This document shows, piece after piece, positions 34,386 to 43,792 of a stretch of DNA of 64,000 nt. The translations under genes and the position numbers were made by a program. The first letter of the stretch is position 1. Every line of letters starts with the position of its first letter. Under the pieces are notes generated by a model that was not told the origin of the DNA, did not search any database, and saw only the letters and a program-made list of their open reading frames with translations. The DNA is from Polycladomyces zharkentensis. GTDB taxonomy: Bacteria > Bacillota > Bacilli > Thermoactinomycetales > JIR-001. The DNA lies in the NCBI RefSeq assembly GCF_016938855.1, contig NZ_JAFHAP010000009.1, positions 62,001-126,000 of the forward strand, written 5' to 3'.

Positions 34386-35279
34386 ATGCAATCTTTACGC
34401 GTCGGTTTTATCGGATTGGGGATTATGGGCAGGTCGATGGCTCGTAACATTCACCGCGCAGGCTTTCCGGTTACCGTATGGAACAGGACCGAACGGAAAA
34501 TGGCGGAAGCAAGGGAATGGGGGGCGGAAACGGCTGCTTCGCCCCGGGCTGTGGCAAAAGTGAGTGACGTGGTGATTACCTGTGTCGGTGACACACCGGA
34601 TGTGCGGGAAGTAGCCGAAGGGCCTGAAGGGTTGCTGAAAGGGGCCCGTGAAGGGTTGATCTGGGTGGACATGAGTACGATCGCACCTGAGGCAACCCGG
34701 GAATTGGCTGCTCGTGCCGCGGAACAAGGCGTCCGCATGCTCGATGCCCCTGTCAGTGGAGGAGATATCGGCGCGCGGGAAGGCACACTGTCCATCATGG
34801 TCGGAGGGGACGCCGAGGTATTGGAAACGGTTCGCCCGGTATTGGAAGCGATGGGAAAAAACATCGTGCATTGCGGTCCGCATGGAGCCGGGCAGACGGT
34901 CAAAGCGTGCAACCAGATTTTGTGCGGGCTGAATCTGCTGGGCGTGGTGGAGGCCTTGGCATTTGCCAAAAAAGCGGGCGTCGATCTGGAAAAGATGATC
35001 GAGGTGACCAAGCAGGGAGCGGGAGGTTCCTGGGCGTTGGCCAACCTGGCGCCCCGAATTGTCAAAGGCGATCTGGCTCCCGGATTTTCGGTCCGTTTCC
35101 AGCAAAAAGATTTGCGCATCGTGCTTCAGGAGGCAGAACAGATGAACCTGCCGTTGGTGGGTACGGCGGTGGTGCAACAGTTGCTGCGGTCAGTGCAGGC
35201 TTATGGTGGGGATGATGACGGAACCCATGCACTGATTCGGGTGATGGAGCGGTTGGCCGGACTGGATTTTACTCGTTGA
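34386..35279 (+). CDS. NAD(P)-dependent beta-hydroxyacid dehydrogenase
   Basis: This 297-residue enzyme is of the 3-hydroxyisobutyrate / 2-hydroxy-3-oxopropionate / glyoxylate reductase family. The Rossmann motif is GFIGLGIMGRSMARN. The substrate-binding signature is DAPVSGGDIGAREGTLSIMV, and the catalytic lysine region is GAGQTVKACNQILCG. It starts 13 bp after the thioredoxin-like gene behind AAGGAGGAGA, so the two form an operon. The actual substrate cannot be told from the sequence. Confidence 0.9.
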   Translation: MQSLRVGFIGLGIMGRSMARNIHRAGFPVTVWNRTERKMAEAREWGAETAASPRAVAKVSDVVITCVGDTPDVREVAEGPEGLLKGAREGLIWVDMSTIAPEATRELAARAAEQGVRMLDAPVSGGDIGAREGTLSIMVGGDAEVLETVRPVLEAMGKNIVHCGPHGAGQTVKACNQILCGLNLLGVVEALAFAKKAGVDLEKMIEVTKQGAGGSWALANLAPRIVKGDLAPGFSVRFQQKDLRIVLQEAEQMNLPLVGTAVVQQLLRSVQAYGGDDDGTHALIRVMERLAGLDFTR

Positions 35280-35345
35280 GAACGGCCAAAGACGCACTTG
35301 TCAAAAGTGGATGACGCAGACAAAACTATATGGAACGAAATGAAG

Positions 35346-35373
35346 ACGGGAGCCGGCTGATTCTCCGGCTCCC
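35346..35373. terminator. shared terminator between convergent genes
   Basis: GGGAGCCGG and CCGGCTCCC form a perfect nine-base stem. It lies between the stop codons of the plus-strand dehydrogenase and the minus-strand MoeB-like gene and can serve both, though T tracts are weak. Confidence 0.6.
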
Positions 35374-35383
35374 TCAATCGCGG

Positions 35384-36418
35384 TTAGGCCCCGATATATT
35401 TGGCCACGACAGAACGCGCTGTCGACGGGTCCTGCGTTCCTTGAACCAAAATGCGCCCATCCGGGAAAACGACCAATCGATAAGGATCAATATCGACCCG
35501 CAACAGAAATCGATTTTGCTCCACCCGTCCGAGTGGGGCGAGCCGTTTCGCCAGATGTTCCAGATTCATCGGTTGGGGTGCGGATGGGGAGATCTGGACG
35601 GTGTCCCGTCCGCAGAGGGAAACGGCTTGAGGTTCTTTGTCCGCTGGGTCCAGAAACTCCCATATGCCTTGGCCGCATGCCGGACAATCGGGTTTCCGGT
35701 TTTGGTTTACATCCATCGCGGTATCATGATTGTACCAGCATTCAAAATGTCGTAGCCGCGTGTCCAGGGCTTTTTCGTCACTTACCAACAACTTGAGCGC
35801 TTCCGCCGCTTGGTGAGCGGCCACGATGTGGATGATCGGCCCGATCACACCGGCCGTATCGCATGTTTCGGTCGTTCCCGGAGCGGGAGGGTCCGGAAAC
35901 AGACAGCGGAGGCAAGGCGTGATTCCCGGCCGGATTGTGAACACCATGCCCCGGGAGCTGACTGCGCCGCCGTAAATCCACGGGATGCCGTGTTTGACAC
36001 TGACATCGTTGATCAAAAAACGCACGGAGAAATTGTCAGTACCGTCCAAAATCAGATCGACGTCGGAGAGAAGCGATTCGGCATTTTGCCAAGTCAGGTC
36101 GGTGACATGGGCTTCCAGGCGGACACCCGAGTTGATGGCGCGGAGTTTCCGTTCTGCAGCCACCGCTTTGGGCAAGCCTTCTCGTGCATCCGATTCGTCA
36201 TACAGCATTTGTCGTTGCAGGTTACTGGGTTCGACAAAGTCGCGGTCAATCAATCGGACGAACCCGACTCCCGAACGAACCATGTGATTGGCCAGAGCAG
36301 AGCCGAGTGCACCCATGCCGACAATGGCGACGCGGGCTTTTTGGAGTTGGCTTTGGCCTTTTTCTCCAATGGGAGCGAACAGGATTTGCCTGGAATATCG
36401 TACGCGATCCACCGTCAC
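35384..36418 (-). CDS. moeB: MoeB/ThiF-family adenylyltransferase
   Basis: This 344-residue E1-like enzyme would adenylate the C-terminal glycine of MoaD before sulfur transfer in molybdopterin synthesis. ATP-binding GMGALGSALANHMVRSGVG, the RDFVEPSNLQRQMLY motif and DGTDNFSVRFLIND are all present. Zinc cysteine pairs are CLRC and CPAC. The last 65 residues form an extra small domain. The GTG at 36418 follows AAAGGAG and overlaps the stop of the MoaD-MoaE gene by four bases (GTGA). A thiamine role as ThiF is the alternative; the operon favours MoeB. Confidence 0.9.
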   Translation of the reverse strand: MTVDRVRYSRQILFAPIGEKGQSQLQKARVAIVGMGALGSALANHMVRSGVGFVRLIDRDFVEPSNLQRQMLYDESDAREGLPKAVAAERKLRAINSGVRLEAHVTDLTWQNAESLLSDVDLILDGTDNFSVRFLINDVSVKHGIPWIYGGAVSSRGMVFTIRPGITPCLRCLFPDPPAPGTTETCDTAGVIGPIIHIVAAHQAAEALKLLVSDEKALDTRLRHFECWYNHDTAMDVNQNRKPDCPACGQGIWEFLDPADKEPQAVSLCGRDTVQISPSAPQPMNLEHLAKRLAPLGRVEQNRFLLRVDIDPYRLVVFPDGRILVQGTQDPSTARSVVAKYIGA

Positions 36419-37155
36419 GGCGATTGCTCCTTTCCTGAAGACGTGTCGGCGTCCGCTTCCGGCGAAGCCATCGGATTCCAAGGGCCTTGTTGGTGGCCGA
36501 TCCATTCCGACCCGTCTTCCCATTTTTCTTTTTTCCAGATGGGGACGATGGCCTTCAGCCGTTCAATGGCATAGCGTCCGGCGGCGAAAGCTTCGTCACG
36601 GTGCGGGGTGGCCACGGCGATGATCACGCTGATCTCTTCGATGTCCAGACGGCCAACCCGATGTGCCATCGCGACACGGGCGGAGGGCCATCGTGTGCTG
36701 ATTTCTTCGGTGATTTGCTTCATTTTCTTGAGGGCCATCGGTGCGTATGCTTCATATTCCAAATGGATCGTACGGCGACCGCGCGTAAACTCGCGTACCG
36801 TTCCCACAAAGGTCAGCACCGCCCCGGCATGTGGATTGGAGACTTTTTGTATCAGCAAGTCGGCAGAAAGAGGCTCTTCCGTAATCATCAGCTGATCTTC
36901 CACTTCTTCCCCGCCGCTGACAGGCGGGATGATCGCAATTTCTGCCTCCGGGGGGATGGACCGTTCCGGAGCGGCGTAATCGTGGTTGATGGATACAAAC
37001 GATTGGCGAAGCAATGGAGCGGCATTCGGATATTGATTCGCCAGATGTTCCAACAAGTCACCGACAGTCGTATCATCAGGCAATTCCATATCCAGTTGAC
37101 GGGTACCGATCGCCTCTGCGATCCCGGCGAACAATAGGATGGATATTTTCATCAT
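36415..37155 (-). CDS. MoaD-MoaE fusion (molybdopterin synthase)
   Basis: This 246-residue protein joins both subunits of molybdopterin synthase. Residues 1-82 are a MoaD ubiquitin-like domain ending IIPPVSGG, with the Gly-Gly pair at 81-82. Residues about 87-235 are MoaE, with GTVREFTRGRR and the active-site lysine region PIWKKEKWEDGSEWIG. Since sulfur is carried on the free C-terminal glycine of MoaD, the chain must presumably be cut after GG, as is known for mycobacterial MoaX. The ATG at 37155 is the natural MoaD start, though its ribosome site is not ideal. Confidence 0.92.
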   Translation of the reverse strand: MMKISILLFAGIAEAIGTRQLDMELPDDTTVGDLLEHLANQYPNAAPLLRQSFVSINHDYAAPERSIPPEAEIAIIPPVSGGEEVEDQLMITEEPLSADLLIQKVSNPHAGAVLTFVGTVREFTRGRRTIHLEYEAYAPMALKKMKQITEEISTRWPSARVAMAHRVGRLDIEEISVIIAVATPHRDEAFAAGRYAIERLKAIVPIWKKEKWEDGSEWIGHQQGPWNPMASPEADADTSSGKEQSP

Positions 37156-37323
37156 ACAGGCGTACGCCTTCCCTCCCCGAACTGTGATCATCAAGGGCGC
37201 GTTGATTCTCGTCCCGGCACGCCCATTCGGCAGCTTTGTCTCTAGCTTACTACGAGAAGTTCCCGGAATGAAAGCCGTCGGGTACAGGAAATACAACCCT
37301 CGAGATGGATAAGGGTGAAAAGG

Positions 37324-37761
37324 ATGGTCAAAGAGCAAGAGATTGCCTATTGGCTTTTTCAATTGTTGGTCGAGGACTTGGAGAAAATGGACGAGGAAGA
37401 GCGCATCGTAAAACGACTGGAAGTGTTGGATGAAACCTTGGACATATTGATGAAAAGCGGAGAAGGATTCAAGGTCCGCGTCGAACGTGCCGATTTGGAT
37501 TGGGGACCGAAAGGAGAGTCGGAAATGGAACACGCGTCATCCGCTGAGAACAGTACCATCCAAGTTTCCGTGGAGGACTGGGAAAATCTGTTGGAGGCAT
37601 GTGAAGCCATTTTGAACTTTTTGGAGTACGACCAGCGCAAGATGCGCGACGTTCAGCAGGCTACGCCGGAATTCCCGTGGGACAAGCGTGCGTACATGAT
37701 CAACAAGTTGGCTGATCATTTACGCGAGGCATTGATTCGCATCGATGAGGATTTGGGATGA
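37324..37761 (+). CDS. 145-residue acidic helical protein, unknown
   Basis: The protein is acidic and mostly helical (VEDLEKMDEEERIVKRLEVL near the start, HLREALIRIDEDLG at the end) with no signal or membrane segment. The ATG at 37324 lies six bases after AAGGGTG. A degraded partial copy of the same gene lies at about 38640-38800, so it has been duplicated locally. I do not recognise the family. Confidence 0.7.
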   Translation: MVKEQEIAYWLFQLLVEDLEKMDEEERIVKRLEVLDETLDILMKSGEGFKVRVERADLDWGPKGESEMEHASSAENSTIQVSVEDWENLLEACEAILNFLEYDQRKMRDVQQATPEFPWDKRAYMINKLADHLREALIRIDEDLG

Positions 37762-37916
37762 TTTGGATGATTGGTGGCGTTTTTATATCCTCATCGGGCC
37801 ATTTTTTGTGGTCCGATGGGGACAGGAATGGGAGGGGGAGACTTTATTGATACGGAAAGATGTGGGGTCATTGCGCAAAAAATGAAGTAAATAAAGCAGC
37901 TCGATAAGTGAGGGAG

Positions 37917-38012
37917 ATGCAAAGTATCAAGAACATGATTTTTGAAGAGGATGCCCCCCTGGAAAAACAACCGAACGCGGAGGAAGTGATAGGTTCACTG
38001 CGTAATCCTTGA
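37917..38012 (+). CDS. possible 31-residue peptide
   Basis: A short frame ATG to TGA reads IKNMIFEEDAPLEKQPNAEE then VIGSLRNP. It has a GTGAGGGAG that lies too close to the first ATG but well placed for an internal ATG at 37935. The composition looks protein-like and could be a remnant of a larger gene. The rest of 37762-38111 holds only an inverted repeat around 37787-37820. Confidence 0.25.
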   Translation: MQSIKNMIFEEDAPLEKQPNAEEVIGSLRNP

Positions 38013-38111
38013 AGTAAGTGACCTCTGTGTACCCCTTATCCGGGGAAAGGGTATGTCAAAAAATCATTTGGTTAAAAATTGAAAACGTCAGGTTAACAAG
38101 AGGAGAGAGAG

Positions 38112-38591
38112 ATGAAAACACCGTTGGGTGTCCGCATTTTCGCTGTCATACAGATCATCTACGGATCGGTTGTTGTCCTGACGCAAGGACTGGGCGGAGA
38201 GATCGGTATGCAGGAATCCATCTGTACCCCGATAAGAGGCTGTCGGGGAATGACGGTTACTTATCAGTATCTTTTGTTTGTGGTGATGGTAATCGGTTTG
38301 GTCCCGGTCATTGGCGGATTTGGCATGTTGTTGAAAAAAACTTGGGGTTGGTGGATGAGTGCAGGATATCTGTCCTATCTTTTATTATCCGAGGTGGGGA
38401 ATGTCATTGACGCGTTGTTTCGTCCATCCACCAGTCTGGATATCAGTCTGTTTTCCATATTGATCGCGGGGTTGCTCCTGCTGTATTTCTTGAAAGAACG
38501 TGTGACACATTCCTTCAGGATAACGATTTCAAGGGGCAAGATCATGGCGTGGTTGTTCGGTGCAGCGGTTTTCGTATCCGTTTTATACTAA
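38112..38591 (+). CDS. 159-residue four-span membrane protein
   Basis: Hydrophobic segments lie at about residues 8-26, 50-76, 82-102 and 115-128, with a further one near the C-terminus. The start follows AGAGGAGAGAGAG. The loop after the first segment holds two cysteines (ESICTPIRGC). It resembles the small integral membrane proteins of unknown function common in Bacillales. It sits between a gene and that gene's degraded copy, which suggests it was inserted or trapped by the duplication. Confidence 0.75.
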   Translation: MKTPLGVRIFAVIQIIYGSVVVLTQGLGGEIGMQESICTPIRGCRGMTVTYQYLLFVVMVIGLVPVIGGFGMLLKKTWGWWMSAGYLSYLLLSEVGNVIDALFRPSTSLDISLFSILIAGLLLLYFLKERVTHSFRITISRGKIMAWLFGAAVFVSVLY

Positions 38592-38639
38592 GTCATATTA
38601 TCCAGTTCTTCCGTCTGATCCACGGGTACAACTGCCGGT

Positions 38640-38800
38640 TGCAAGGAAACCATTATATGGATTGAAAGCCGGAATCACAGTCGGAAGGAATTGGCATCAT
38701 CCGTTGAGAACGCTTCATGAAAGATCGGGTGAGGCATGCATGGCAATCATTTGGGGCATTCATTCGCATCGATGAGAATTTGGCGTGATTCCTTGATCAT
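38640..38800 (+). pseudogene. degraded partial duplicate of the 37324 gene
   Basis: Blocks at 38670-38710 (GTCGGAAGGAATTGGCATCA, TCCGTTGAGAACG) and 38742-38795 (GGGCATTCATTCGCATCGAT, GAGAATTTGG) correspond in order to the middle (37517-37550) and end (37720-37765) of the upstream gene. About 150 bp between the blocks are missing, and there is a small deletion in the last block that breaks the frame. Confidence 0.6.
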
Positions 38801-38858
38801 CTATGGTTGATCGAATATACTGGAAAGTAGTAGTCCAAAAATTGGAGGGGACACCATA

Positions 38859-39551
38859 TTGAATCCATACCACTACAATCCTGGGACGAATGTGGCGGTT
38901 GCACAACAGCGGTTTGTCATGAAGGTCTTCGGTTGGATGTTCGCCGGTTTGTCATTGACGGGAATCATCGGTCTTCTTTTGGTGGCTAATCCGGACGTAT
39001 ACTTGTATTTTGAGCAGAATCCGCTGGTCTTTTACGGCATTCTGGGGGCGGAAATTCTCCTGTTGATCTTGTTGCCTTCGATGTTGCACCGTATTTCCGC
39101 TTTCACGGCCACATTCTTCTTCTTTTTGTACGCTGCGCTCAACGGTATCAACTTTTCGCTGATCATCGCCCCGTACACCGGTGTGACGATTGTCTACACC
39201 TTCTTTGTCACGGCTGGTGTTTTCGGGATTTTCGCCTTGTACGGGTACCTGACCAAACGGGATTTGTCCAGTTTGGGCAACTTGCTGTTTTTCGCACTGT
39301 TAGGATTGATCTTGGCAACGATCGCCAATATTTTCATGCAAAACGACATGTTGGATACCATCATTCTGTACGCGGGTATCCTGATCTTCGTCGGTCTGAC
39401 GGCGTACGACATCCAGCGCATCAAGCAAATGTCCGTGGTCGGCGGTGACGAGGAAGTGACCAAAGCGGCCATTATCGGTGCGCTGGCTTTGTACCTTGAC
39501 TTTATCAACCTGTTTTATTACTTATTGCGTTTGATCGGTGATCGGGATTAA
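38859..39551 (+). CDS. Bax inhibitor-1 family membrane protein (YccA/YetJ-like)
   Basis: This 230-residue protein has seven hydrophobic segments. The family features are present: FVMKVFGWMFAGLSLTGIIG at the start, and GLTAYDIQRIKQM with the conserved aspartate in the last loop. YetJ of B. subtilis, a relative, is a pH-sensitive calcium leak channel. The TTG start at 38859 follows GGAGGGGACACCATA. A terminator follows the gene. Confidence 0.93.
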   Translation: MNPYHYNPGTNVAVAQQRFVMKVFGWMFAGLSLTGIIGLLLVANPDVYLYFEQNPLVFYGILGAEILLLILLPSMLHRISAFTATFFFFLYAALNGINFSLIIAPYTGVTIVYTFFVTAGVFGIFALYGYLTKRDLSSLGNLLFFALLGLILATIANIFMQNDMLDTIILYAGILIFVGLTAYDIQRIKQMSVVGGDEEVTKAAIIGALALYLDFINLFYYLLRLIGDRD

Positions 39552-39586
39552 GAAATGCTTGCACCATCCTGATCAACTGTATCTTC

Positions 39587-39608
39587 GGCCCCGTTGCGGG
39601 CCTTTTTT
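39587..39608 (+). terminator. terminator after the BI-1 gene
   Basis: GGCCCCGTTGCGGGCC followed by TTTTTT. Confidence 0.88.
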
Positions 39609-39689
39609 CATGGAAACAAACGCAGCTCGACGCTGATGATGGACAATGGTATAGTAATGTTAAGTTTTCTATCAAGAGGTGAAGCGCCC

Positions 39690-41567
39690 GTGCGTCAAAC
39701 GGAGTGGAGACTGGCCCCGTTGGACGAGGCGCGGGAACGTTTTTTGCGGGAGGTTACCTTTTCCCCTTCCGTCGAGACGGTGCCCGTCCGTAAGGCGCAT
39801 GATCGTGTAACGGCCAAGCCGGTGGTGGCCCGTCGATCCGTTCCGGAATGGCCCTTGGCTGCGATGGACGGCGTTGCCGTTCGGGCGGAAATGACGGCGC
39901 AAGCCACACCGGACAAACCGGTGCAATTGTCCCTGGGCCGGGAAGCGGTATGGATCGACACGGGAGATCCGTTGCCCGATTTCGCTGATGCGGTCATTCC
40001 CGTCGAACAGATCGGGGTCGTGGATGAAAAGCGGGTGCAGATTTTCAGACCCGTTCCATCATGGAAGCATGTGCGGATGGCAGGAGAAGACGTATGCGCG
40101 GGAGAAATGATTCTTCCGTCTTGCCATCGCATTCGTCCGATCGATTTGGGCGTGATGTTGGCCTCCGGTGTGGAGGAAGTTTCGGTTTGGAGGCTTCCGC
40201 GCGTCGGCGTAATACCGACGGGCAGTGAGTTGGTGATGCCCGGGCAGGCCCCTGAGCGTGGGCAAATCGTGGAAAGTAATGGAACCGTGATATCGGGTTA
40301 TCTGCGCGAGTGGGGAGCCGTTCCGGATTATCGGGGGATTGTGCCCGATGAGCCGGAACGCTTGATTCAGGCCGTACAGTCTGCTGTCAAAAAATGTGAC
40401 ATGGTTGTTCTGAATGCCGGATCTTCTGCCGGTTCGGAAGATTATACCGTTTCCGTTATTCAGAAGTTGGGCCGCGTTCTTCAGCACGGTGTGGCGACAC
40501 GCCCGGGAAAACCGGTCATTCTTGGCATAGTGGAAGGGAAACCAGTAGTGGGTCTCCCGGGTTATCCCGTTTCCGCCTACCTCGGTCTCCAATGGTTCGT
40601 GCGACCGCTGATCGAAAAATGGTTTGGTACACCGATCGGGAAAGCAAATGAAGTCCGCGTCCGATTGGGAGCGGACGTGGCGGTCAAAACGGGAGCGGAA
40701 GATTTCGTACGTGTCGCTGTTGGAGAGGTTCGGGGCGAATGGGTGGCTTATCCTTTGGCCAAAGGGGCAGGAGTGGCTTCCTCGCTGTCCCGGGCGGATG
40801 GTTGGCTTCGCGTACCGATCGACCACAGTGGGTGGAAGGCCGGTACATGCGTATCCGTGGAGATGATCCATCCCCGTGGTTCATGGGAGAACCGGCTGTT
40901 GGTAGCCGGTGAGACTGATGTCGGGTTGGATGTGCTGGCAGATCGGATATCGTCTCATATCTCCGGATTCACCCTCCTTCCTTTGCCGATGGGTCGGGAG
41001 GAAGCTTGGCATGCGCTGCGGGAAGGACGCTGTCACCTCGTGATGTCGGCGGGCGACATGTCAGGAACGGAGGAAGCGGAAGCAAATGAGGCGTCATGGG
41101 TGTGCATCCATGGATGGCGTCGGGTCCGCGGGTGGATGATGCAACCCGATTCCGGCCATCGGTCCATTGGCGAATGGTTGAGGCAGGGAGCTCAATTGCT
41201 GGTCCACCCCCGTGGCACCCGTTCCCGGCAATGGTTGGAGGCGCAATGGTCCGATTGGGGGATCGGGCCGCAAGACTTGCGGGGAGGTTATCGAGTGGCG
41301 GCAAACGACCGGCAGATTGCCGCTGCCATCGCTGTGGGATCTGCGGATATCGGCATCGGATGTCCGGCAGTGGCGCGCGAATTCGGCTTGCTCTTTGTTC
41401 CCGCGTGGGAAGAGGAAGTCCAATTTGTCGCACCGAGGGATTGGCTCCGGTCACCGATGGGACGTTTGTTGGTCGACGTGTTGCAGTCCCGTTCTTTCCG
41501 TATGCGTTTGGAAATGTCAGGGGGTTATCGGTGCGGGAAGAGTGGGGAAATGATCGGCAGCTTGTGA
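39690..41567 (+). CDS. moeA: MoeA fused to a periplasmic-binding-protein-like domain
   Basis: This 625-residue protein has a complete MoeA part (about 1-400) that inserts molybdate into adenylated molybdopterin. Motifs are [40 protein letters not shown] and [14 protein letters not shown]. The C-terminal 220 residues (from about [19 protein letters not shown]) are a LysR-substrate/PBP-type domain with [12 protein letters not shown] and [19 protein letters not shown]. This fusion is known in archaea and some Bacillota; the added domain may bind an oxyanion, which is an inference. The GTG at 39690 follows AGAGGTG. Confidence 0.92.
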   Translation: MRQTEWRLAPLDEARERFLREVTFSPSVETVPVRKAHDRVTAKPVVARRSVPEWPLAAMDGVAVRAEMTAQATPDKPVQLSLGREAVWIDTGDPLPDFADAVIPVEQIGVVDEKRVQIFRPVPSWKHVRMAGEDVCAGEMILPSCHRIRPIDLGVMLASGVEEVSVWRLPRVGVIPTGSELVMPGQAPERGQIVESNGTVISGYLREWGAVPDYRGIVPDEPERLIQAVQSAVKKCDMVVLNAGSSAGSEDYTVSVIQKLGRVLQHGVATRPGKPVILGIVEGKPVVGLPGYPVSAYLGLQWFVRPLIEKWFGTPIGKANEVRVRLGADVAVKTGAEDFVRVAVGEVRGEWVAYPLAKGAGVASSLSRADGWLRVPIDHSGWKAGTCVSVEMIHPRGSWENRLLVAGETDVGLDVLADRISSHISGFTLLPLPMGREEAWHALREGRCHLVMSAGDMSGTEEAEANEASWVCIHGWRRVRGWMMQPDSGHRSIGEWLRQGAQLLVHPRGTRSRQWLEAQWSDWGIGPQDLRGGYRVAANDRQIAAAIAVGSADIGIGCPAVAREFGLLFVPAWEEEVQFVAPRDWLRSPMGRLLVDVLQSRSFRMRLEMSGGYRCGKSGEMIGSL

Positions 41568-41586
41568 TCGAAAGGGTGTGGGGCCA

Positions 41587-42606
41587 ATGCCCGGCCAATT
41601 GAGTCGTCCGCTGGACCGGTATCAGCGGCCGATTTGCGATTTGCGCGTATCGGTGACCGATCAGTGCAATTTCCGTTGTACATATTGCATGCCGAAAGAA
41701 GTGTTTGGACCGGATTACCCGTTTCTTCCGAAAGAGGCGTTGTTGACGTTGGAAGAAATTGTTCGCTTGGTTCGTCTGTTCGCTTCCCTCGGGGTGAGAA
41801 AGGTTCGGATAACGGGAGGCGAACCGCTGCTCCGTCGTGACTTGCCCGATTTGATCCGGATGCTGAATGAAGTGGAGGGCATTGAAGACATCGCGTTGAC
41901 GACCAACGGGGTGTTGCTTCCCCGATACGCGGCCGCTCTAAAAAAGGCGGGATTGCAGCGGATCAACGTCAGCCTCGACGCCATCCATGATGCGGTGTTT
42001 CACCGCATGAACGGCGGGGTTGCCGGCGTCCGGCAGGTGCTGGACGGCATCCGGGCCGCGGCGGATGCAGGGTTGGGCGTCAAGGTGAATATGGTGGTGC
42101 AAAAAGGCGTCAACGACGGAGAAATCGTGCCGATGGCCCGCCATTTTCGCGGAACCGGTCACGTTGTGCGCTTTATCGAATATATGGATGTGGGAAGTAC
42201 CAACGGATGGCGCCGGGATCAGGTGGTATCCAAACAGGAAATATTGGAACGGATACACCGTGAGATGCCATTGGAATCCATTCCGCCCCGCTATTACGGA
42301 GAAGTGGCCGACCGATACCGATACGCAGGAACCGATGAGGAGACCGGCGTGATTTCTTCCGTGACGGATGCGTTTTGCGGCACGTGCACGCGGGCGAGAC
42401 TATCGGCCGACGGCCGACTGTTTACGTGCCTGTTTGCCGAAAAGGGGCACGACTTGCGCTCCTTGTTGAGAGGGGGCGCTCCGGATGAAGAGATACGCCG
42501 ATGGATCGCGGAGATTTGGCGAAACCGCACGGATCGATATTCGGAAGAACGGGGCCAGGCGACGAACAGGAAAAAGAAAGTGGAGATGTCCTATATCGGC
42601 GGGTAA
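41587..42606 (+). CDS. moaA: GTP 3',8-cyclase MoaA
   Basis: This 339-residue radical SAM enzyme performs the first step of molybdenum cofactor synthesis. The N-terminal [4Fe-4S] cysteines are Cys27, Cys31 and Cys34 in CNFRCTYC. The C-terminal cluster is in [20 protein letters not shown]. The chain ends in the Gly-Gly required for activity (SYIGG). I prefer the ATG at 41587, eight bases after AAGGGTG, to a GTG nine bases earlier. Confidence 0.96.
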   Translation: MPGQLSRPLDRYQRPICDLRVSVTDQCNFRCTYCMPKEVFGPDYPFLPKEALLTLEEIVRLVRLFASLGVRKVRITGGEPLLRRDLPDLIRMLNEVEGIEDIALTTNGVLLPRYAAALKKAGLQRINVSLDAIHDAVFHRMNGGVAGVRQVLDGIRAAADAGLGVKVNMVVQKGVNDGEIVPMARHFRGTGHVVRFIEYMDVGSTNGWRRDQVVSKQEILERIHREMPLESIPPRYYGEVADRYRYAGTDEETGVISSVTDAFCGTCTRARLSADGRLFTCLFAEKGHDLRSLLRGGAPDEEIRRWIAEIWRNRTDRYSEERGQATNRKKKVEMSYIGG

Positions 42607-42620
42607 GGAGTGACGATAGC

Positions 42621-43100
42621 GTGGAAAAGTTGACGCACTTCAACGAACAGGGACGGGCCAAAATGGTGGATGTATCCGGAAAACCGGTGACGCGGCGTGT
42701 CGCTGTGGCGCGGGCACGCGTGTGCATGAAGCCGGAAACATTAAGCCGTATTCGTCAGGGGAACATGGAAAAAGGAGACGTGTTGGCCGTGGCCCAGGTG
42801 GCCGGGATCATGGCCGCCAAAAAAACGTCGGAACTGATTCCCATGTGCCATCCGATTCCCCTCCGCGGTGTTGACCTCCGTTTTTCCGAGGAAGGGGATT
42901 CTGTGCTCGTCATTGAAGCAGAAGTGAAAACCGACAGCGTCACCGGAGTGGAAATGGAGGCACTCACGGCGGTCAGTATCGCTGCTTTGACCGTCTACGA
43001 CATGTGCAAAGCCATTGATAAAGAGATCACCGTCGAACAGACTTGCCTGATTCGTAAAACGGGGGGCAAAAGTGGCGATTTCATCCGAAAGGGAGAGTGA
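42621..43100 (+). CDS. moaC: cyclic pyranopterin monophosphate synthase MoaC
   Basis: This 159-residue enzyme acts after MoaA to give cyclic pyranopterin monophosphate. The family motifs are [23 protein letters not shown] and [20 protein letters not shown] with the catalytic residues KTGGKSGDF at the end. The start is a GTG at 42621 after AAGGAG, 14 bases after the moaA stop. Confidence 0.96.
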   Translation: MEKLTHFNEQGRAKMVDVSGKPVTRRVAVARARVCMKPETLSRIRQGNMEKGDVLAVAQVAGIMAAKKTSELIPMCHPIPLRGVDLRFSEEGDSVLVIEAEVKTDSVTGVEMEALTAVSIAALTVYDMCKAIDKEITVEQTCLIRKTGGKSGDFIRKGE

Positions 43101-43104
43101 ACGC

Positions 43105-43584
43105 ATGCGACGCGTAGGGATACTGACCATCAGTGATAAGGGGGCGCGCGGTGAGCGCGAGGACCGAAGCGGGCAAGTGCTTCGCGAGCTGGTGCAGCGC
43201 ATCGACGGAGAAGTGGAAGCGTATGAAATCATTCCGGATGACATGGATGCCATCCGTGAGATGTTGATCCATTTTACAGATGAGAAAAAACTGGACTTGG
43301 TGTTGACCACGGGCGGAACGGGGCTCGGCCCCAGAGACGTGACGCCTGAGGCGACGTTGTCCGTCATTCGACGTCAAGTACCCGGATTGGCGGAGGCCAT
43401 GCGCGCCGCCACGATTGCCAAAACACGGTTTGCGATGTTGTCCAGGGCTGTGGCAGGAACACGGGGACACACCCTGATTCTCAACTTGCCCGGCAGTCCC
43501 AAAGGGGCCGCAGAATGTTTGAAGGCGGTGTTGGACGTATTGCCGCATGCTTTGGATCTCTTGAAAGGCCAGACGGAGCACTAG
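43105..43584 (+). CDS. moaB: molybdopterin adenylyltransferase MoaB/MogA type
   Basis: This 159-residue MoCF-fold protein would activate molybdopterin with ATP before molybdate insertion by MoeA. The signature TTGGTGLGPRDVTPEATLSV and LPGSPKGAAECL are clear. The ATG at 43105 follows AAGGGAGAG and lies four bases after the moaC stop. The set moeA-moaA-moaC-moaB is therefore one operon. Confidence 0.95.
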   Translation: MRRVGILTISDKGARGEREDRSGQVLRELVQRIDGEVEAYEIIPDDMDAIREMLIHFTDEKKLDLVLTTGGTGLGPRDVTPEATLSVIRRQVPGLAEAMRAATIAKTRFAMLSRAVAGTRGHTLILNLPGSPKGAAECLKAVLDVLPHALDLLKGQTEH

Positions 43585-43792
43585 AGAGCGGGTCTGATCC
43601 ATGAATGAGTTTTCCTTTACTTCACGTGCACGCTTAAAGGTCGCTCGGGGGATTTTGGCACCTTTCTCTCCAGTTCGCGAATGACCACACACACCATAAG
43701 CGATTTAGGCAAAATCCGTCAGGCAACGCTGTCCAGGCAGGGTGATTTCGCGTCCCCTGCCGGGGATAAAAAGAAAGAGAGGAGAGGGATGG

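Noticed and set aside
39600-39690. Molybdenum-cofactor riboswitch before moeA
   Set aside because: The gap between the upstream terminator and the start is under 90 bp and lacks the multi-stem pattern of that riboswitch.
43585-43792. Possible structured leader before the small molybdopterin-binding protein
   Set aside because: Some short inverted repeats are present, but none forms a convincing known motif, and the gene has a normal ribosome site.
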